A DNA stretch of 64,000 nucleotides from Hydrogenophaga crassostreae (GTDB lineage Bacteria; Pseudomonadota; Gammaproteobacteria; Burkholderiales; Burkholderiaceae_C): assembly GCF_001761385.1 (NCBI RefSeq), contig NZ_CP017476.1:3833501-3897500 (forward strand). Reading direction: 5' to 3'. This document shows, in pieces, positions 54,540 through 62,808 of this stretch (positions are counted from its first letter, which is position 1; each line of letters begins with the position of its first letter). Made by a program: the position numbers and the translations under genes. The notes beneath the pieces were generated by a model. That model searched no databases. It saw only the letters and a list, made by a program, of their open reading frames with translations, and had not been told where the DNA came from.

Positions 54540-55238
54540 TCACGTCCCGCGCCGCACCATCATTTCCTTGATCTTTCCGATGGCCAGCGCCGGGTTCAGT
54601 CCCTTTGGGCAAACGTCGGTGCAGTTGAGAATCGTGCGGCAACGGAACAGCCTGTACGGATCTTCCAGGTTGTCGAGGCGCTCACCGCTGGCCTGATCTC
54701 GGCTGTCGACAAGAAAGCGGTAGGCCTGTAGCAAGCCCGCAGGGCCAACGTACTTGTCCGGGTTCCACCAGAAGCTCGGGCAGGCGCTCGAACAGCAGGC
54801 ACACAGAATGCACTCGTACAGCCCGTTGAGCTCATCGCGTGCCTCGGGCGACTGCAGGCGCTCTTTCGCGGGTGGCGGATCCCCGTTGATGAGCCACGGC
54901 CGGATGGAGTGGTACTGCTTGAAGAAATCCGTCATGTCGACGAACAGATCACGAACCACTGGCAAGCCCGGCAGTGGCTTCAAGACAATGGTCTTCGGCA
55001 GCGAATGCATGCTGGTCAGGCAGGCGAGCCCGTTCTTGCCATTGATGTTCATCGCGTCCGAGCCACAGACCCCCTCCCTGCAAGAGCGCCGGTAACTCAA
55101 GGTGGGGTCGACGGCCTTCAGCTTGTTCAGCACATCGAGCAGCATGCGGTCGCCGGGATCGACCTCGAATTCGTAGGTCTGCATGCGCGGGGATGCGTCC
55201 TGGTCAGGGTTGTACCGGTAGATTTGAAACCTGTGCAT
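54540..55238 (-). CDS. sdhB: Succinate dehydrogenase iron-sulfur subunit-like protein SdhB
   Basis: The protein has 232 residues. Three iron-sulfur clusters are visible: SCREGVCGSDAM and GLACLT for 2Fe-2S, CILCACCSSACP for 4Fe-4S and CRTILNCTDVCPKGLNP for 3Fe-4S with the final Cys. The N-terminus FQIYRYNPDQDASPRMQTYEF is typical. It normally lies in an sdhCDAB operon, but here no sdhA, sdhC or sdhD is next to it. It may be a second copy or a gene split from the operon. GGAGAATCGGAT precedes ATG 55238. Confidence 0.92.
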   Translation of the reverse strand: MHRFQIYRYNPDQDASPRMQTYEFEVDPGDRMLLDVLNKLKAVDPTLSYRRSCREGVCGSDAMNINGKNGLACLTSMHSLPKTIVLKPLPGLPVVRDLFVDMTDFFKQYHSIRPWLINGDPPPAKERLQSPEARDELNGLYECILCACCSSACPSFWWNPDKYVGPAGLLQAYRFLVDSRDQASGERLDNLEDPYRLFRCRTILNCTDVCPKGLNPALAIGKIKEMMVRRGT

Positions 55239-55450
55239 ATCCGATTCTCCAGACATAAAACCCGTCCCCACCTGATTCCATCATAGCGTTGCTGGCCTGC
55301 GTTGGCAGGGCCGTTTGCAGCGCCTAGGTCGGGCGCTGTTGATTGCCTCCCGGCAACACGCGCGCCTGGCCTACGCCCCTTCGTCGGGGTGCGTGCAAAT
55401 CAGCGCCTTCGCGCATGGACTCGATGGCCAGCCGGTCAGGCCTTTTCAGT

Positions 55451-58400
55451 TCAGCGAACCCTGGAGCCTCTCATGGCCGCCATCGCCAACTGTTCACATC
55501 GCTTCGCGTCCACTGGCTGGCCAGCCAGTCTGAAGCGGTCTGCTGCCGCTGAAAACCGGCTCGCCGCGTCATCGGCGTGTGGCGTCCGCACAGCAGCGAT
55601 GTGGCCCCGCACCTCGTCATGTGCGGCGTGCCAGGCCGGCAGCCGCATGACCACATTGGCCAGGTAGGCGCACTGTTGTTCATGCTGCTCGGCAAGCTCC
55701 AGTTCACCCGCTCGCGCAGCGGCGATCGCCGCAGGCACGGCAAAGGTGATGCGGCAGCCGGGACAGGTTTCCAGCGGGCCGCGCACCGAAAGGCTGGCGT
55801 CTTCCATCACGTACAGCGCGGCTGCGGGATCATCCCGGTGCAGGTTGATGCGGGTGCCGTAGATGCGGTCCATCAGATGAAAGCCGACGTCTGTCTGGCG
55901 CGCCACATCAAGTGCTTCGTCGATCAGTGCGCGGGCCTCGCCACGTTGACCCTCATGCAAGGCCAATTCGGCCAGGCGCTGCAGCGACAGGGCCTCACCC
56001 ACTGGACCGCCAATGGCGCGGTGCAGGCGGGCCCCTTCGCGCAGGTGCTCGCGCGCCGCAACCAGATCGCCCGACAACCACTCGGCCTCGCCGCGCAGGG
56101 TCTTTCCAAATGCGTGACCGCGCGCGGCGCCCAGGCGCAGGGCTTCAGTGGCCAGTGCATCGGCAAACTCGATCACCTCGGCATAGGGCCGGGCACCGTA
56201 CAAAAACCGCTGGGTGATGCACAGGTGGCCGTCGAAGACACGCAGCGCCAGGTGAGGCACGTGGCTGGTTTCCTGCAGGTCGGCCCACACGCTGCGGTGC
56301 AGTTCGCCTCGCGCGTGTGCTGCGGCCGCCTGGGCCCACGATGCAATGACCAACGAGGCGGTGTCGCCCGATTCCAGCGCCAGTCGGCGCGCCTCGGCGG
56401 CTTTGGCGGTGCCCATGGCCGGGTCGGCGGCCCCGAGCGCGGCCGCGCCTGCATAGGCGAGTGCTTCGCTCAGCCGACCGTCTACCGAGGTTGGCAACAG
56501 GCCTTGCAGCGCTTGCAGCGCGCCCTTGGGATCGCCTTGCTTGACCTGTGCCAGCGCCGCTTTGGCGAGCAGGTTCTGGCTGTCGGGTTCACCGGCGGCC
56601 TCGGCGGCCAGCCGGTAGGCAGCCATGGCGCCCAGGTCGCCCATGGCATCCAGCGCTTCGGCGCGCAGGCACAGCGCTTCGATGTGCCCGGGCTGAAACG
56701 CCAGCGCCGGCGCGAGGTGGCGCAACGCATCGCTGAAAGCCGCAAGGCGCGCGGCGTCGCGCGCGGCGGCCAGCAACCAGGGCAAGGCGTCGCCCGGCCG
56801 GCCGGCTTCGAGCCAATGGCGGGCGACATGGGCCGGTACGGCGTCCATGTTGGCCAACTGCAGCGCGATCTCGCGGTGCATTCTCTGCCGATGGTGGGGC
56901 GGGACCTGGTCGAGCAGCGCCTGGCGCACCAGTTCGTGGCGGAAGCGGTATTGGCCGCTCGCGAACACCAGGACCCCGGCCTGCAACGCGCGGTCGAGTG
57001 CGGCATGGGTGGGCACCAGGGCCAGAGTGGCCAAAGCCTCCACCGTTCGCACGCTCCATTCGCCGCCGCTCAAAGCCAGCCAGCGCAGCAGCGCCAGCGC
57101 CTCCGATGGCACGTCGCACAGCCGCTCGGTGATGGCCTCGGCGGCGTTGACGGGCAGGCGCTTGCCGTCGCCGCCCTGACAACGCGCCAGTTCGATGGCG
57201 GCGAATGGATTGCCGTCGGCTGCCTGCACGATGCGCGCCACCCCGGCGTCAGGCAAGGGCGCGGCCAATGCAAGGGTGACGAGGCGGCGGCTTTCTTCGG
57301 TGTCCATCGGTGCCAGCTCAAGCAGACGCAACACACCGGCACGCTGCAGCCGAGCCACACCGCGCGCCAGCGCCGCGGTGACCTCCATCGGCCGGGTGGC
57401 AATGAGCAGGCACAGCGGCCCACCCGCCATGGCCAGTTGCACCAGCACCTCGACATCGGCGTCATCGATCAGGTGGGCATCGTCCACTTGCAACAGGATG
57501 TCGGTCCCGGGCGCGGCCGCCAGCAGCAGCCGCCGGATGGCCCCGACCACCTGGTGGCGCCCCAGCGGGCCCTGCGGTTCGTTGGCGGGTGAGGCCAGCG
57601 GGCTCAGCAAGGCCAACACGGCACGGGCCGGTGCACCGATGCGGTCGAGCACGCTGCGGTCTTCGAGCATCACGCGTTCGGCAATCGACGCCATGGCGCC
57701 ATAGGCCCGGCCGGCTTCTGCCGCGTTCAGCCGCAAAACGGTCCAGCCCCGGCGGCGCGCCTGGGCGCCGATTTCACCGCACAGAGCGCTCTTGCCGATA
57801 CCGGCTGGCCCGCGCAACACCATGCCGCCGGGCCGCTGGTCGACCGGCATGCCAAGCCAGGCCGTCACCTGGCCGAGCACCTGCGCGCGCCCCACAAAGG
57901 CGGGCCCGTCCGCCTGCAGGCCGGCCACGCAGCGCTCATACAGCGCCTCTGTGCGCGCATCGGGCGTTACGCGCAACGACTGCTGCAGTGACTCGCGCAG
58001 GCGGCTGTACCAGCGCAAGGCGGCGGCGCGGTTGCCCGCTTCGAGTTCGCGCTGCATCAAGGCCCGGTGCGCGGCTTCATCGGTCGGCTCGTGCTGCGCC
58101 AGGCGTTCCCACTGGGCGCTGGTGCGCAGCAGATCCAGGTGGAGCGCGCGCAGGCGTTCGCGGTGGGTCTCGGTCCAGGCCTCGTAGCTTGCGCCGGGCA
58201 GCAGATCGCCGCCGTAGTCACTCGCCACATCGGCGCAGTCGGCCGGGTCACGGTGCTGCAACGCTGTCCGGGCCCGTGCCTCGAAAGCATCGGTGTCGAC
58301 CACCATCAGGCGTTCAGACCAGAGCAGCAACTCGCCGCTCTGCAGTGTGATGCCGTCGTGTCGGCCCAGCGCCTGACGGGCATGGTGCATGGCCTTGCGC

Positions 58401-58642
58401 AGGTTCGCGGCGCCGGCCTCAGGGTCGAGTTGCGGCCAAAGCGCGTCGATGGCGAGGTCGCGAGAGATCCGGTGGTGCGGCTGCAGGCTGAGCAGCTGCA
58501 CCAGGTGGGTGGCGCGCAAGCTGGGCCAGTGATCTGCGTCGATGACCTTGCCATCGATGGCCGCTTCGAATCGCCCCAGCAGAGCGATGTCGAGCTGCGA
58601 GGGCGGATCACCAGCATCCAGGCGAGGCAAAAGCGTTTCCAT
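55451..58642 (-). CDS. BTAD-ATPase-TPR transcriptional regulator
   Basis: The protein has 1063 residues. Residues ~1-260 resemble a SARP-type winged helix plus the bacterial transcriptional activation domain (DIALLGRFEAAIDGKVIDADHWPSLRATHLVQLLSL, then DPEAGAANLRKAMHHARQALG). An NTPase domain (~270-560) has Walker A GPAGIGKSAL and Walker B LLQVDDAHLID. The C-terminal ~480 residues are TPR-like Ala-rich helices. Such signal-integrating regulators resemble AfsR. No output other than the N-terminal HTH is seen. It is divergent from the truncated-haemoglobin unit starting at 58774, a likely target. ATG 58642 is chosen; an in-frame TTG at 58678 is less likely. Confidence 0.85.
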   Translation of the reverse strand: METLLPRLDAGDPPSQLDIALLGRFEAAIDGKVIDADHWPSLRATHLVQLLSLQPHHRISRDLAIDALWPQLDPEAGAANLRKAMHHARQALGRHDGITLQSGELLLWSERLMVVDTDAFEARARTALQHRDPADCADVASDYGGDLLPGASYEAWTETHRERLRALHLDLLRTSAQWERLAQHEPTDEAAHRALMQRELEAGNRAAALRWYSRLRESLQQSLRVTPDARTEALYERCVAGLQADGPAFVGRAQVLGQVTAWLGMPVDQRPGGMVLRGPAGIGKSALCGEIGAQARRRGWTVLRLNAAEAGRAYGAMASIAERVMLEDRSVLDRIGAPARAVLALLSPLASPANEPQGPLGRHQVVGAIRRLLLAAAPGTDILLQVDDAHLIDDADVEVLVQLAMAGGPLCLLIATRPMEVTAALARGVARLQRAGVLRLLELAPMDTEESRRLVTLALAAPLPDAGVARIVQAADGNPFAAIELARCQGGDGKRLPVNAAEAITERLCDVPSEALALLRWLALSGGEWSVRTVEALATLALVPTHAALDRALQAGVLVFASGQYRFRHELVRQALLDQVPPHHRQRMHREIALQLANMDAVPAHVARHWLEAGRPGDALPWLLAAARDAARLAAFSDALRHLAPALAFQPGHIEALCLRAEALDAMGDLGAMAAYRLAAEAAGEPDSQNLLAKAALAQVKQGDPKGALQALQGLLPTSVDGRLSEALAYAGAAALGAADPAMGTAKAAEARRLALESGDTASLVIASWAQAAAAHARGELHRSVWADLQETSHVPHLALRVFDGHLCITQRFLYGARPYAEVIEFADALATEALRLGAARGHAFGKTLRGEAEWLSGDLVAAREHLREGARLHRAIGGPVGEALSLQRLAELALHEGQRGEARALIDEALDVARQTDVGFHLMDRIYGTRINLHRDDPAAALYVMEDASLSVRGPLETCPGCRITFAVPAAIAAARAGELELAEQHEQQCAYLANVVMRLPAWHAAHDEVRGHIAAVRTPHADDAASRFSAAADRFRLAGQPVDAKRCEQLAMAAMRGSRVR

Positions 58643-58720
58643 GCCGGTCAGTCTGAAGCAGTTGCGGGGTCTTCGCAAGGACCTTCAGCGCGAGGAACAG
58701 TTGAGGAACGCTGCCTCGCC

Positions 58721-58731
58721 AAGATGCATTC
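58721..58731 (+). promoter_or_regulatory. NsrR-like half-site before the second haemoglobin unit
   Basis: AAGATGCATTC is identical over 11 bases to one arm of the operator at 53543-53565. The matching second arm is not present, so this is only a half-site and may be fortuitous. Confidence 0.3.
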
Positions 58732-58773
58732 AGCGGGTCAACTCCGGCCCGCCCAACACATTTGGAGCACACC

Positions 58774-58989
58774 ATGAACGCCAGACAAATGACCTTCCCC
58801 TTGCCCGGCAACGGTCCCGCCGTTTTGACTCTGCCACAAACGCTGGCACCAGAGGCCCTGCTGGAACTTGAGCACTCGCTAACGACCGCGCTGCGCAATC
58901 TGCAACGCGAGACCCACGCCGAGGCACTTGAGCCAGGACACATCGAATACGCGTCCTGGCTGCAACGCCTGGCCGCCATGGCCCATTGA
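58774..58989 (+). CDS. Small protein of unknown function
   Basis: The protein has 71 residues, no signal peptide and no Cys. It begins MNARQMTFPLPGNGPAVLTLPQTL and has a helical, acidic middle (ALLELEHSLTTALRNLQRE). ATG 58774 has GGAG seven bases upstream; an in-frame TTG at 58762 is less likely. It starts 131 bases from the regulator's ATG and ends 61 bases before the truncated-haemoglobin gene, so it is probably cotranscribed with that gene. No family recognised. Confidence 0.55.
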   Translation: MNARQMTFPLPGNGPAVLTLPQTLAPEALLELEHSLTTALRNLQRETHAEALEPGHIEYASWLQRLAAMAH

Positions 58990-59050
58990 CGAATTGCCGC
59001 ATCCCGCAACCCGCTTCGAATCCACCATTGACCCATCCAAGGAGAACGAC

Positions 59051-59434
59051 ATGAGCGAAACCACCACAGCCACTGCATCCACTTTGTACGACCGCCTGGG
59101 GCGCAGGGATGGCATCACACGGATCACCCACGAGCTGATGAAGAACCACCTGGCCAACCCCCTTGTGAACACCCGTTACAGCCAGATCAAGGACATGGAC
59201 CAAACCGAGCGCAACGTGGTCGACTTCTTCTGCGCCGGCTCGGGCGGACCCAACACCTATGCCGGCAAGGACATGCTGAACACCCACCGGGGCATGAACA
59301 TCGACGAGCAGGAGTTCGTCAGCGTGATCGACGACGCCATGGCGGCGCTGACGACTTGCGGCGTGGAGCCACCCGTTCGCAACGAGGTGCTCGGCGTGCT
59401 CTGGTCGATGAAGGCCGAAGTGGTCCGGGTCTGA
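59051..59434 (+). CDS. Group I truncated haemoglobin
   Basis: The protein has 127 residues. The 2/2-globin fold of group I shows TLYDRLGRRDGITRITHELM, FFCAGSGGPNTYAGKDMLNTHRGMNI, with the proximal His in the last stretch, and a C-terminal helix NEVLGVLWSMKAEVVRV. It differs from the group III globin at 40334 in size and motifs. AAGGAGAACG precedes ATG 59051. A large divergent regulator lies upstream and may control it. Possible roles are NO dioxygenation or O2 delivery. Confidence 0.88.
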   Translation: MSETTTATASTLYDRLGRRDGITRITHELMKNHLANPLVNTRYSQIKDMDQTERNVVDFFCAGSGGPNTYAGKDMLNTHRGMNIDEQEFVSVIDDAMAALTTCGVEPPVRNEVLGVLWSMKAEVVRV

Positions 59435-59561
59435 GCCATGCGCCGCATGGGAAAAGTCCCAACCGTCCATGCGCAAGCCGGCTGCCGCTTCCCTGCCAGG
59501 TTGGCTTTCGGCTGGAAGCGGTCGCTCAATCAGCGATGTGAAATGACTACCGTCGGCAACA

Positions 59562-60449
59562 TCAAACCACGTGCAGCGCGCGCAGTGCCGCGGCCTGCGC
59601 CAGCGTGTCGCGGTATCCCGCCGCGATGGCGCGCTCACGGAAGTCGCGCGAGAGGTTGACCCAATAGCCAAAATCGGGTTTCAGTACCAAGTTGGCCAGC
59701 GCGCCATCGGTGTCCACCAGGGCCTTCTTGCGCAGATCCGATTCGCGGTAGCGCTGGGCACCTTCTGGCGCGCGGTCGATGTGTGCGGTGGCGTCCACCG
59801 CGATCACTGTTTGCGCGCCCAGCGTCCTGGCAAGCCGCACCGGCAGGGGCATGCTCCAGTCGGGGTCCACATAGCGCTCGCCCCGAATACGAACGGGTGC
59901 AAACTGCCCTTCAATCGCGGCCGACGCTTGCACGGCCAGTCCCACATCGCCGGCGGTGAAGGCCACAGGCACACCATCGCGCAGACGGGTGGCCACGCAG
60001 GCCATGGCGCAGGGCATGCCCTCCAGCAGTCCCACGGGCGAATGGGAGCGAACGAGATCGGCCACAGCTTCGCCGCTCAAACGCTCCTGGGCACCCATGG
60101 CCCAGCGAGCGACGCTCAGCGGTTGCAGGTCCAGGGCGAAGGCTTCGAGATCGGCGGCGCTCACGCCTGCGGCAAACAGGCTGCCCACCATGGCCCCCGC
60201 TGAGGCCCCCACGATGAGGTCGGGTTTCAGCCCCAACTCGGCCAGTGCCTTGATCACGCCCACATGAACAAAACCGCGGGGCCCTCCCGAGCTGAACACC
60301 CAGGCGACACCCGGGCGACGCCTGAGCGGCTGGGCGCGTGGCGCGTCGGGCCCGTTGTGGTCCTTGTCGGGGTTGAGCGTGCAAGCGCTGAGCGCTTGGG
60401 CGGCAACCGCTGCGCTTGCGGCATGCAGACAGCTTCGTCGGCTCAGCAT
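59562..60449 (-). CDS. Patatin-like phospholipase lipoprotein
   Basis: The protein has 295 residues. A lipoprotein-type signal (AQALSACTLN) precedes the patatin fold: oxyanion loop SSGGPRGFVHVGVIKAL, nucleophile elbow GASAG, and the catalytic Asp in ERYVDPDWSMPLPV, which here reads VDPD in place of the more usual D-G-G/A. Such lipases cleave acyl esters. It lies four bases after the YHS lipoprotein gene and is the third gene of an operon with it and an ATP-grasp gene. Location in the envelope is supported by the lipobox. Confidence 0.82.
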   Translation of the reverse strand: MLSRRSCLHAASAAVAAQALSACTLNPDKDHNGPDAPRAQPLRRRPGVAWVFSSGGPRGFVHVGVIKALAELGLKPDLIVGASAGAMVGSLFAAGVSAADLEAFALDLQPLSVARWAMGAQERLSGEAVADLVRSHSPVGLLEGMPCAMACVATRLRDGVPVAFTAGDVGLAVQASAAIEGQFAPVRIRGERYVDPDWSMPLPVRLARTLGAQTVIAVDATAHIDRAPEGAQRYRESDLRKKALVDTDGALANLVLKPDFGYWVNLSRDFRERAIAAGYRDTLAQAAALRALHVV

Positions 60450-60453
60450 GGGC

Positions 60454-61164
60454 TTATTGCCTGGCTTTGGCGGCGGCCACGGCATTGGCCAGCTCTTCGC
60501 CGGTTTTGTAGTGCGGTACGCGAAAGACCAGGCGCCTGGCGCGCTGCACGAAACTGTTGCCGCCCTTGACCTCATCGGCCCAGTATTTCTGGGCGAGCGC
60601 AACGTTGCGGGCTTCGTCGAGTTCAAAAGCATCTTTGCTGGCTTGACCGCCAAAGATGTAGAGCTTGCCGTCGATCATTTTCCAGGTATCCGCATCACCG
60701 CCCCAGGGAATGGCATACACCAGACCGTCGGCACAGTAGCCGCCAAACTGGGGTTGAAACGCTGCTGGCGACTGATCGAATCTGGTCTTGCGCCCGGCAC
60801 TGGCGAAATGGAAAGTCACACCTTCATAGACGCTCTTGAACCGGGCCTGCCCCTGTTCGAATCGCCCATCCGAAAAATAGGCCACCACATCAGCGCCCTT
60901 GAGCATCACACGCGCATCGGGTGGGATTTCAACCGCGTTCACGGGCTTGAGCCCTGAACCCGGGTTTTGCGCCGACATCGCGCCACAACCGACCAAGCCC
61001 AGCAATGCGCCCGCCAACGCAACGCCACCCAGCAGCCGGCGCGGGTGAAGGCCTCGATGCGAAACGTGTGAAACCCGGGGATTGTGCGGTGATGCCGAGG
61101 TTCTTTCTGCCGTGCAGGCGCCCAGCACAGGGCGGAAAGAAGCAGCGGCGGTGTTGTTGTTCAT
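60454..61164 (-). CDS. YHS-domain lipoprotein
   Basis: The protein has 236 residues. A ~40-residue pre-region is followed by a membrane stretch with lipobox LVGCG (~59). The YHS module carries MLKGADVVAYFSDGRF, FHFASAGRKTRFDQSPAAFQPQFGGYCADG and DTWKMIDGKLYIFGGQAS; the final part has LVFRVPHYKT, as in the copy at 39365. ATG 61164 overlaps the stop of the ATP-grasp gene as ATGA, and the patatin gene follows after four bases. A shorter start closer to the lipobox is possible but not decided by a ribosome-binding site. Confidence 0.78.
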   Translation of the reverse strand: MNNNTAAASFRPVLGACTAERTSASPHNPRVSHVSHRGLHPRRLLGGVALAGALLGLVGCGAMSAQNPGSGLKPVNAVEIPPDARVMLKGADVVAYFSDGRFEQGQARFKSVYEGVTFHFASAGRKTRFDQSPAAFQPQFGGYCADGLVYAIPWGGDADTWKMIDGKLYIFGGQASKDAFELDEARNVALAQKYWADEVKGGNSFVQRARRLVFRVPHYKTGEELANAVAAAKARQ

Positions 61165-62582
61165 GTGTTCCCCTTGGCAGCCGAACCAGAAATGGGCAGG
61201 CCTGCCGCGCAGGGCGCCACAGGGGTATGCGTTGTGGGACTTGCGCCAGCGTGAGAAGTTTCCCGATCAGCGTCGATCGGGTGAGCAGCGTATTCGGCAT
61301 ACGGCGCAGGCCAGCCCAACAAGGCGCTCGCACGCTCACAACGCGCGCGCAGATCGGCCGCGTCGCGTCCGCCCAGATGGGTGATGCCATACCGGTAGCT
61401 GCCCAGCCATTTGAAATCGCGCTGAATCGATCCCACCGACTTCGGATAAGGGAACAGCAGGCCGTCAGGAAAGGCGGCGGCAAAGGCACCCGCCTGCGCA
61501 TCGGTTGGCAGCGTGACTTGCTCAGCGGGATCAAAAACCCGGTACACAAAACTGGCAGCAGCGCCCGCACTGGGCGCTTTGCGCGGCACGCTGGCAGGGT
61601 CCCTCCCATGTGCCAGGGCCAAGGCCATGGCGTGCATGTCGACGCCCTGCACGCGCAGGTACAGATCGGCATACTGCGATGCCATGCGGGGGTTGAACTC
61701 GATCACCGTGAGCCGGTCGCTCACGGCATCGTAGAAAAACTCCATATTGAACAGCCCATGGGTAAAGCCCACCTCGGCCAGAAAGCGGCGCGCCACATCC
61801 AGGGCGCGGCCCTGAACCGAAGCAGGCAATCGCGACGGCACTTCGTGGCGCATGAAGGCCTGGGTATCGGGAAACATGATGGCGTCGACCACGCCGACGG
61901 CATGCATCTCGCCCTTGAACACATAGCCGTCGAGGTTGAACTGGTCGGCCCGGGCCGGTTCTTCCAGCAGCATGCGGTGGGCGCTGGGCACATCCGCGCC
62001 CAGGCGCTCACGCGCCATGCGCTCAAAAGGCTCGACCAGACGGCGAATGACCCACAGCTCCCACCAGCCAAAACGGGTGTGCTGATGCAGCTCTTCGTAG
62101 CTGTCGACCTGCCGGGCCAGCACCGAAAACGCCGCCTTGATCGGCTTCACAAACAACGGGTAGGTCAGGCCTTGGGGAACCGGCGCACCGTATTCGGCTT
62201 CGAGCAACTGAAAGTGCACATTCGCTTCGGGCGCTACGCGTTGCAGCGCCTGTCGCGCATAGAGTTTGTGTTGACAGGCCAGAATCGCGGCCACCGATGT
62301 GCCGGGCCAGCCCATGCGTTCTGCCAGCAAGGCGGCGGCAAGTGCGCCGAACTGCTCCTGGTTGGACGTCACACCCGTCCAGCCTCTGGCTTTGGCCTGG
62401 CGCGCCAAGCGGTCCACAAAACGGTTCATGTCGAACCAGGCCAGGTGCGCGTTGCTGGGAAAAGAAAACAGGTCAAAACCCGCCTCATCAAACACCAAAC
62501 CACGCTCCGCGGCCAGGCGCTTGTGGGCAATGGCGTCCCAGTCGTGGTTAAAAAGCACCAAGGTGCGTTCTGCAGATGTCAT
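61161..62582 (-). CDS. ATP-grasp domain protein
   Basis: The protein has 473 residues. The ATP-grasp fold shows ACQHKLYARQALQRV at the start of the domain, YPLFVKPIKAAFSVL as the nucleotide-binding Lys strand, NLDGYVFKGEMHAVGVVD and the metal-binding MEFFYDAVSDRLTVIEFNPRMASQYADLY (Glu and Asn ligands). These ligases join a carboxylate to an amine or thiol through acyl-phosphate. The N-terminal ~110 residues are a preATP-grasp-like domain. Downstream in the same operon are a YHS lipoprotein and a patatin-like lipase. Substrate unknown. Confidence 0.82.
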   Translation of the reverse strand: MTSAERTLVLFNHDWDAIAHKRLAAERGLVFDEAGFDLFSFPSNAHLAWFDMNRFVDRLARQAKARGWTGVTSNQEQFGALAAALLAERMGWPGTSVAAILACQHKLYARQALQRVAPEANVHFQLLEAEYGAPVPQGLTYPLFVKPIKAAFSVLARQVDSYEELHQHTRFGWWELWVIRRLVEPFERMARERLGADVPSAHRMLLEEPARADQFNLDGYVFKGEMHAVGVVDAIMFPDTQAFMRHEVPSRLPASVQGRALDVARRFLAEVGFTHGLFNMEFFYDAVSDRLTVIEFNPRMASQYADLYLRVQGVDMHAMALALAHGRDPASVPRKAPSAGAAASFVYRVFDPAEQVTLPTDAQAGAFAAAFPDGLLFPYPKSVGSIQRDFKWLGSYRYGITHLGGRDAADLRARCERASALLGWPAPYAEYAAHPIDADRETSHAGASPTTHTPVAPCAAGLPISGSAAKGNT

Positions 62583-62808
62583 AGATTTTGAATGGATTCT
62601 CAACGCTGCGCCGCACCCGATCGCACTGTGGCCACCGTCTGAACCGCCGACCCGTCTTTCATGGGTCGACCGACGCCCCATTCTCTTACAAGAATATAAG
62701 CATGCCGACTTACAACCAGTTTTCGCCAAAGCGCGCCGGTATCGGCCTGAGGCGATGCGGTGTTGCCTGGTGTGCAGGCCCCGCCGCAGGTGGGTCGTGC
62801 GGCAACCC

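Noticed and set aside
55577..57592. A 671-codon open frame antisense to the BTAD regulator
   Set aside because: It is a shadow of the high-GC regulator gene; its translation is low in family features, while the opposite strand has Walker motifs and an intact domain order.
61005..62591. A 528-codon open frame antisense to the ATP-grasp gene
   Set aside because: The opposite strand carries an intact ATP-grasp domain with overlap coupling; the antisense product is rich in Arg, Gln and His as expected for a codon shadow.
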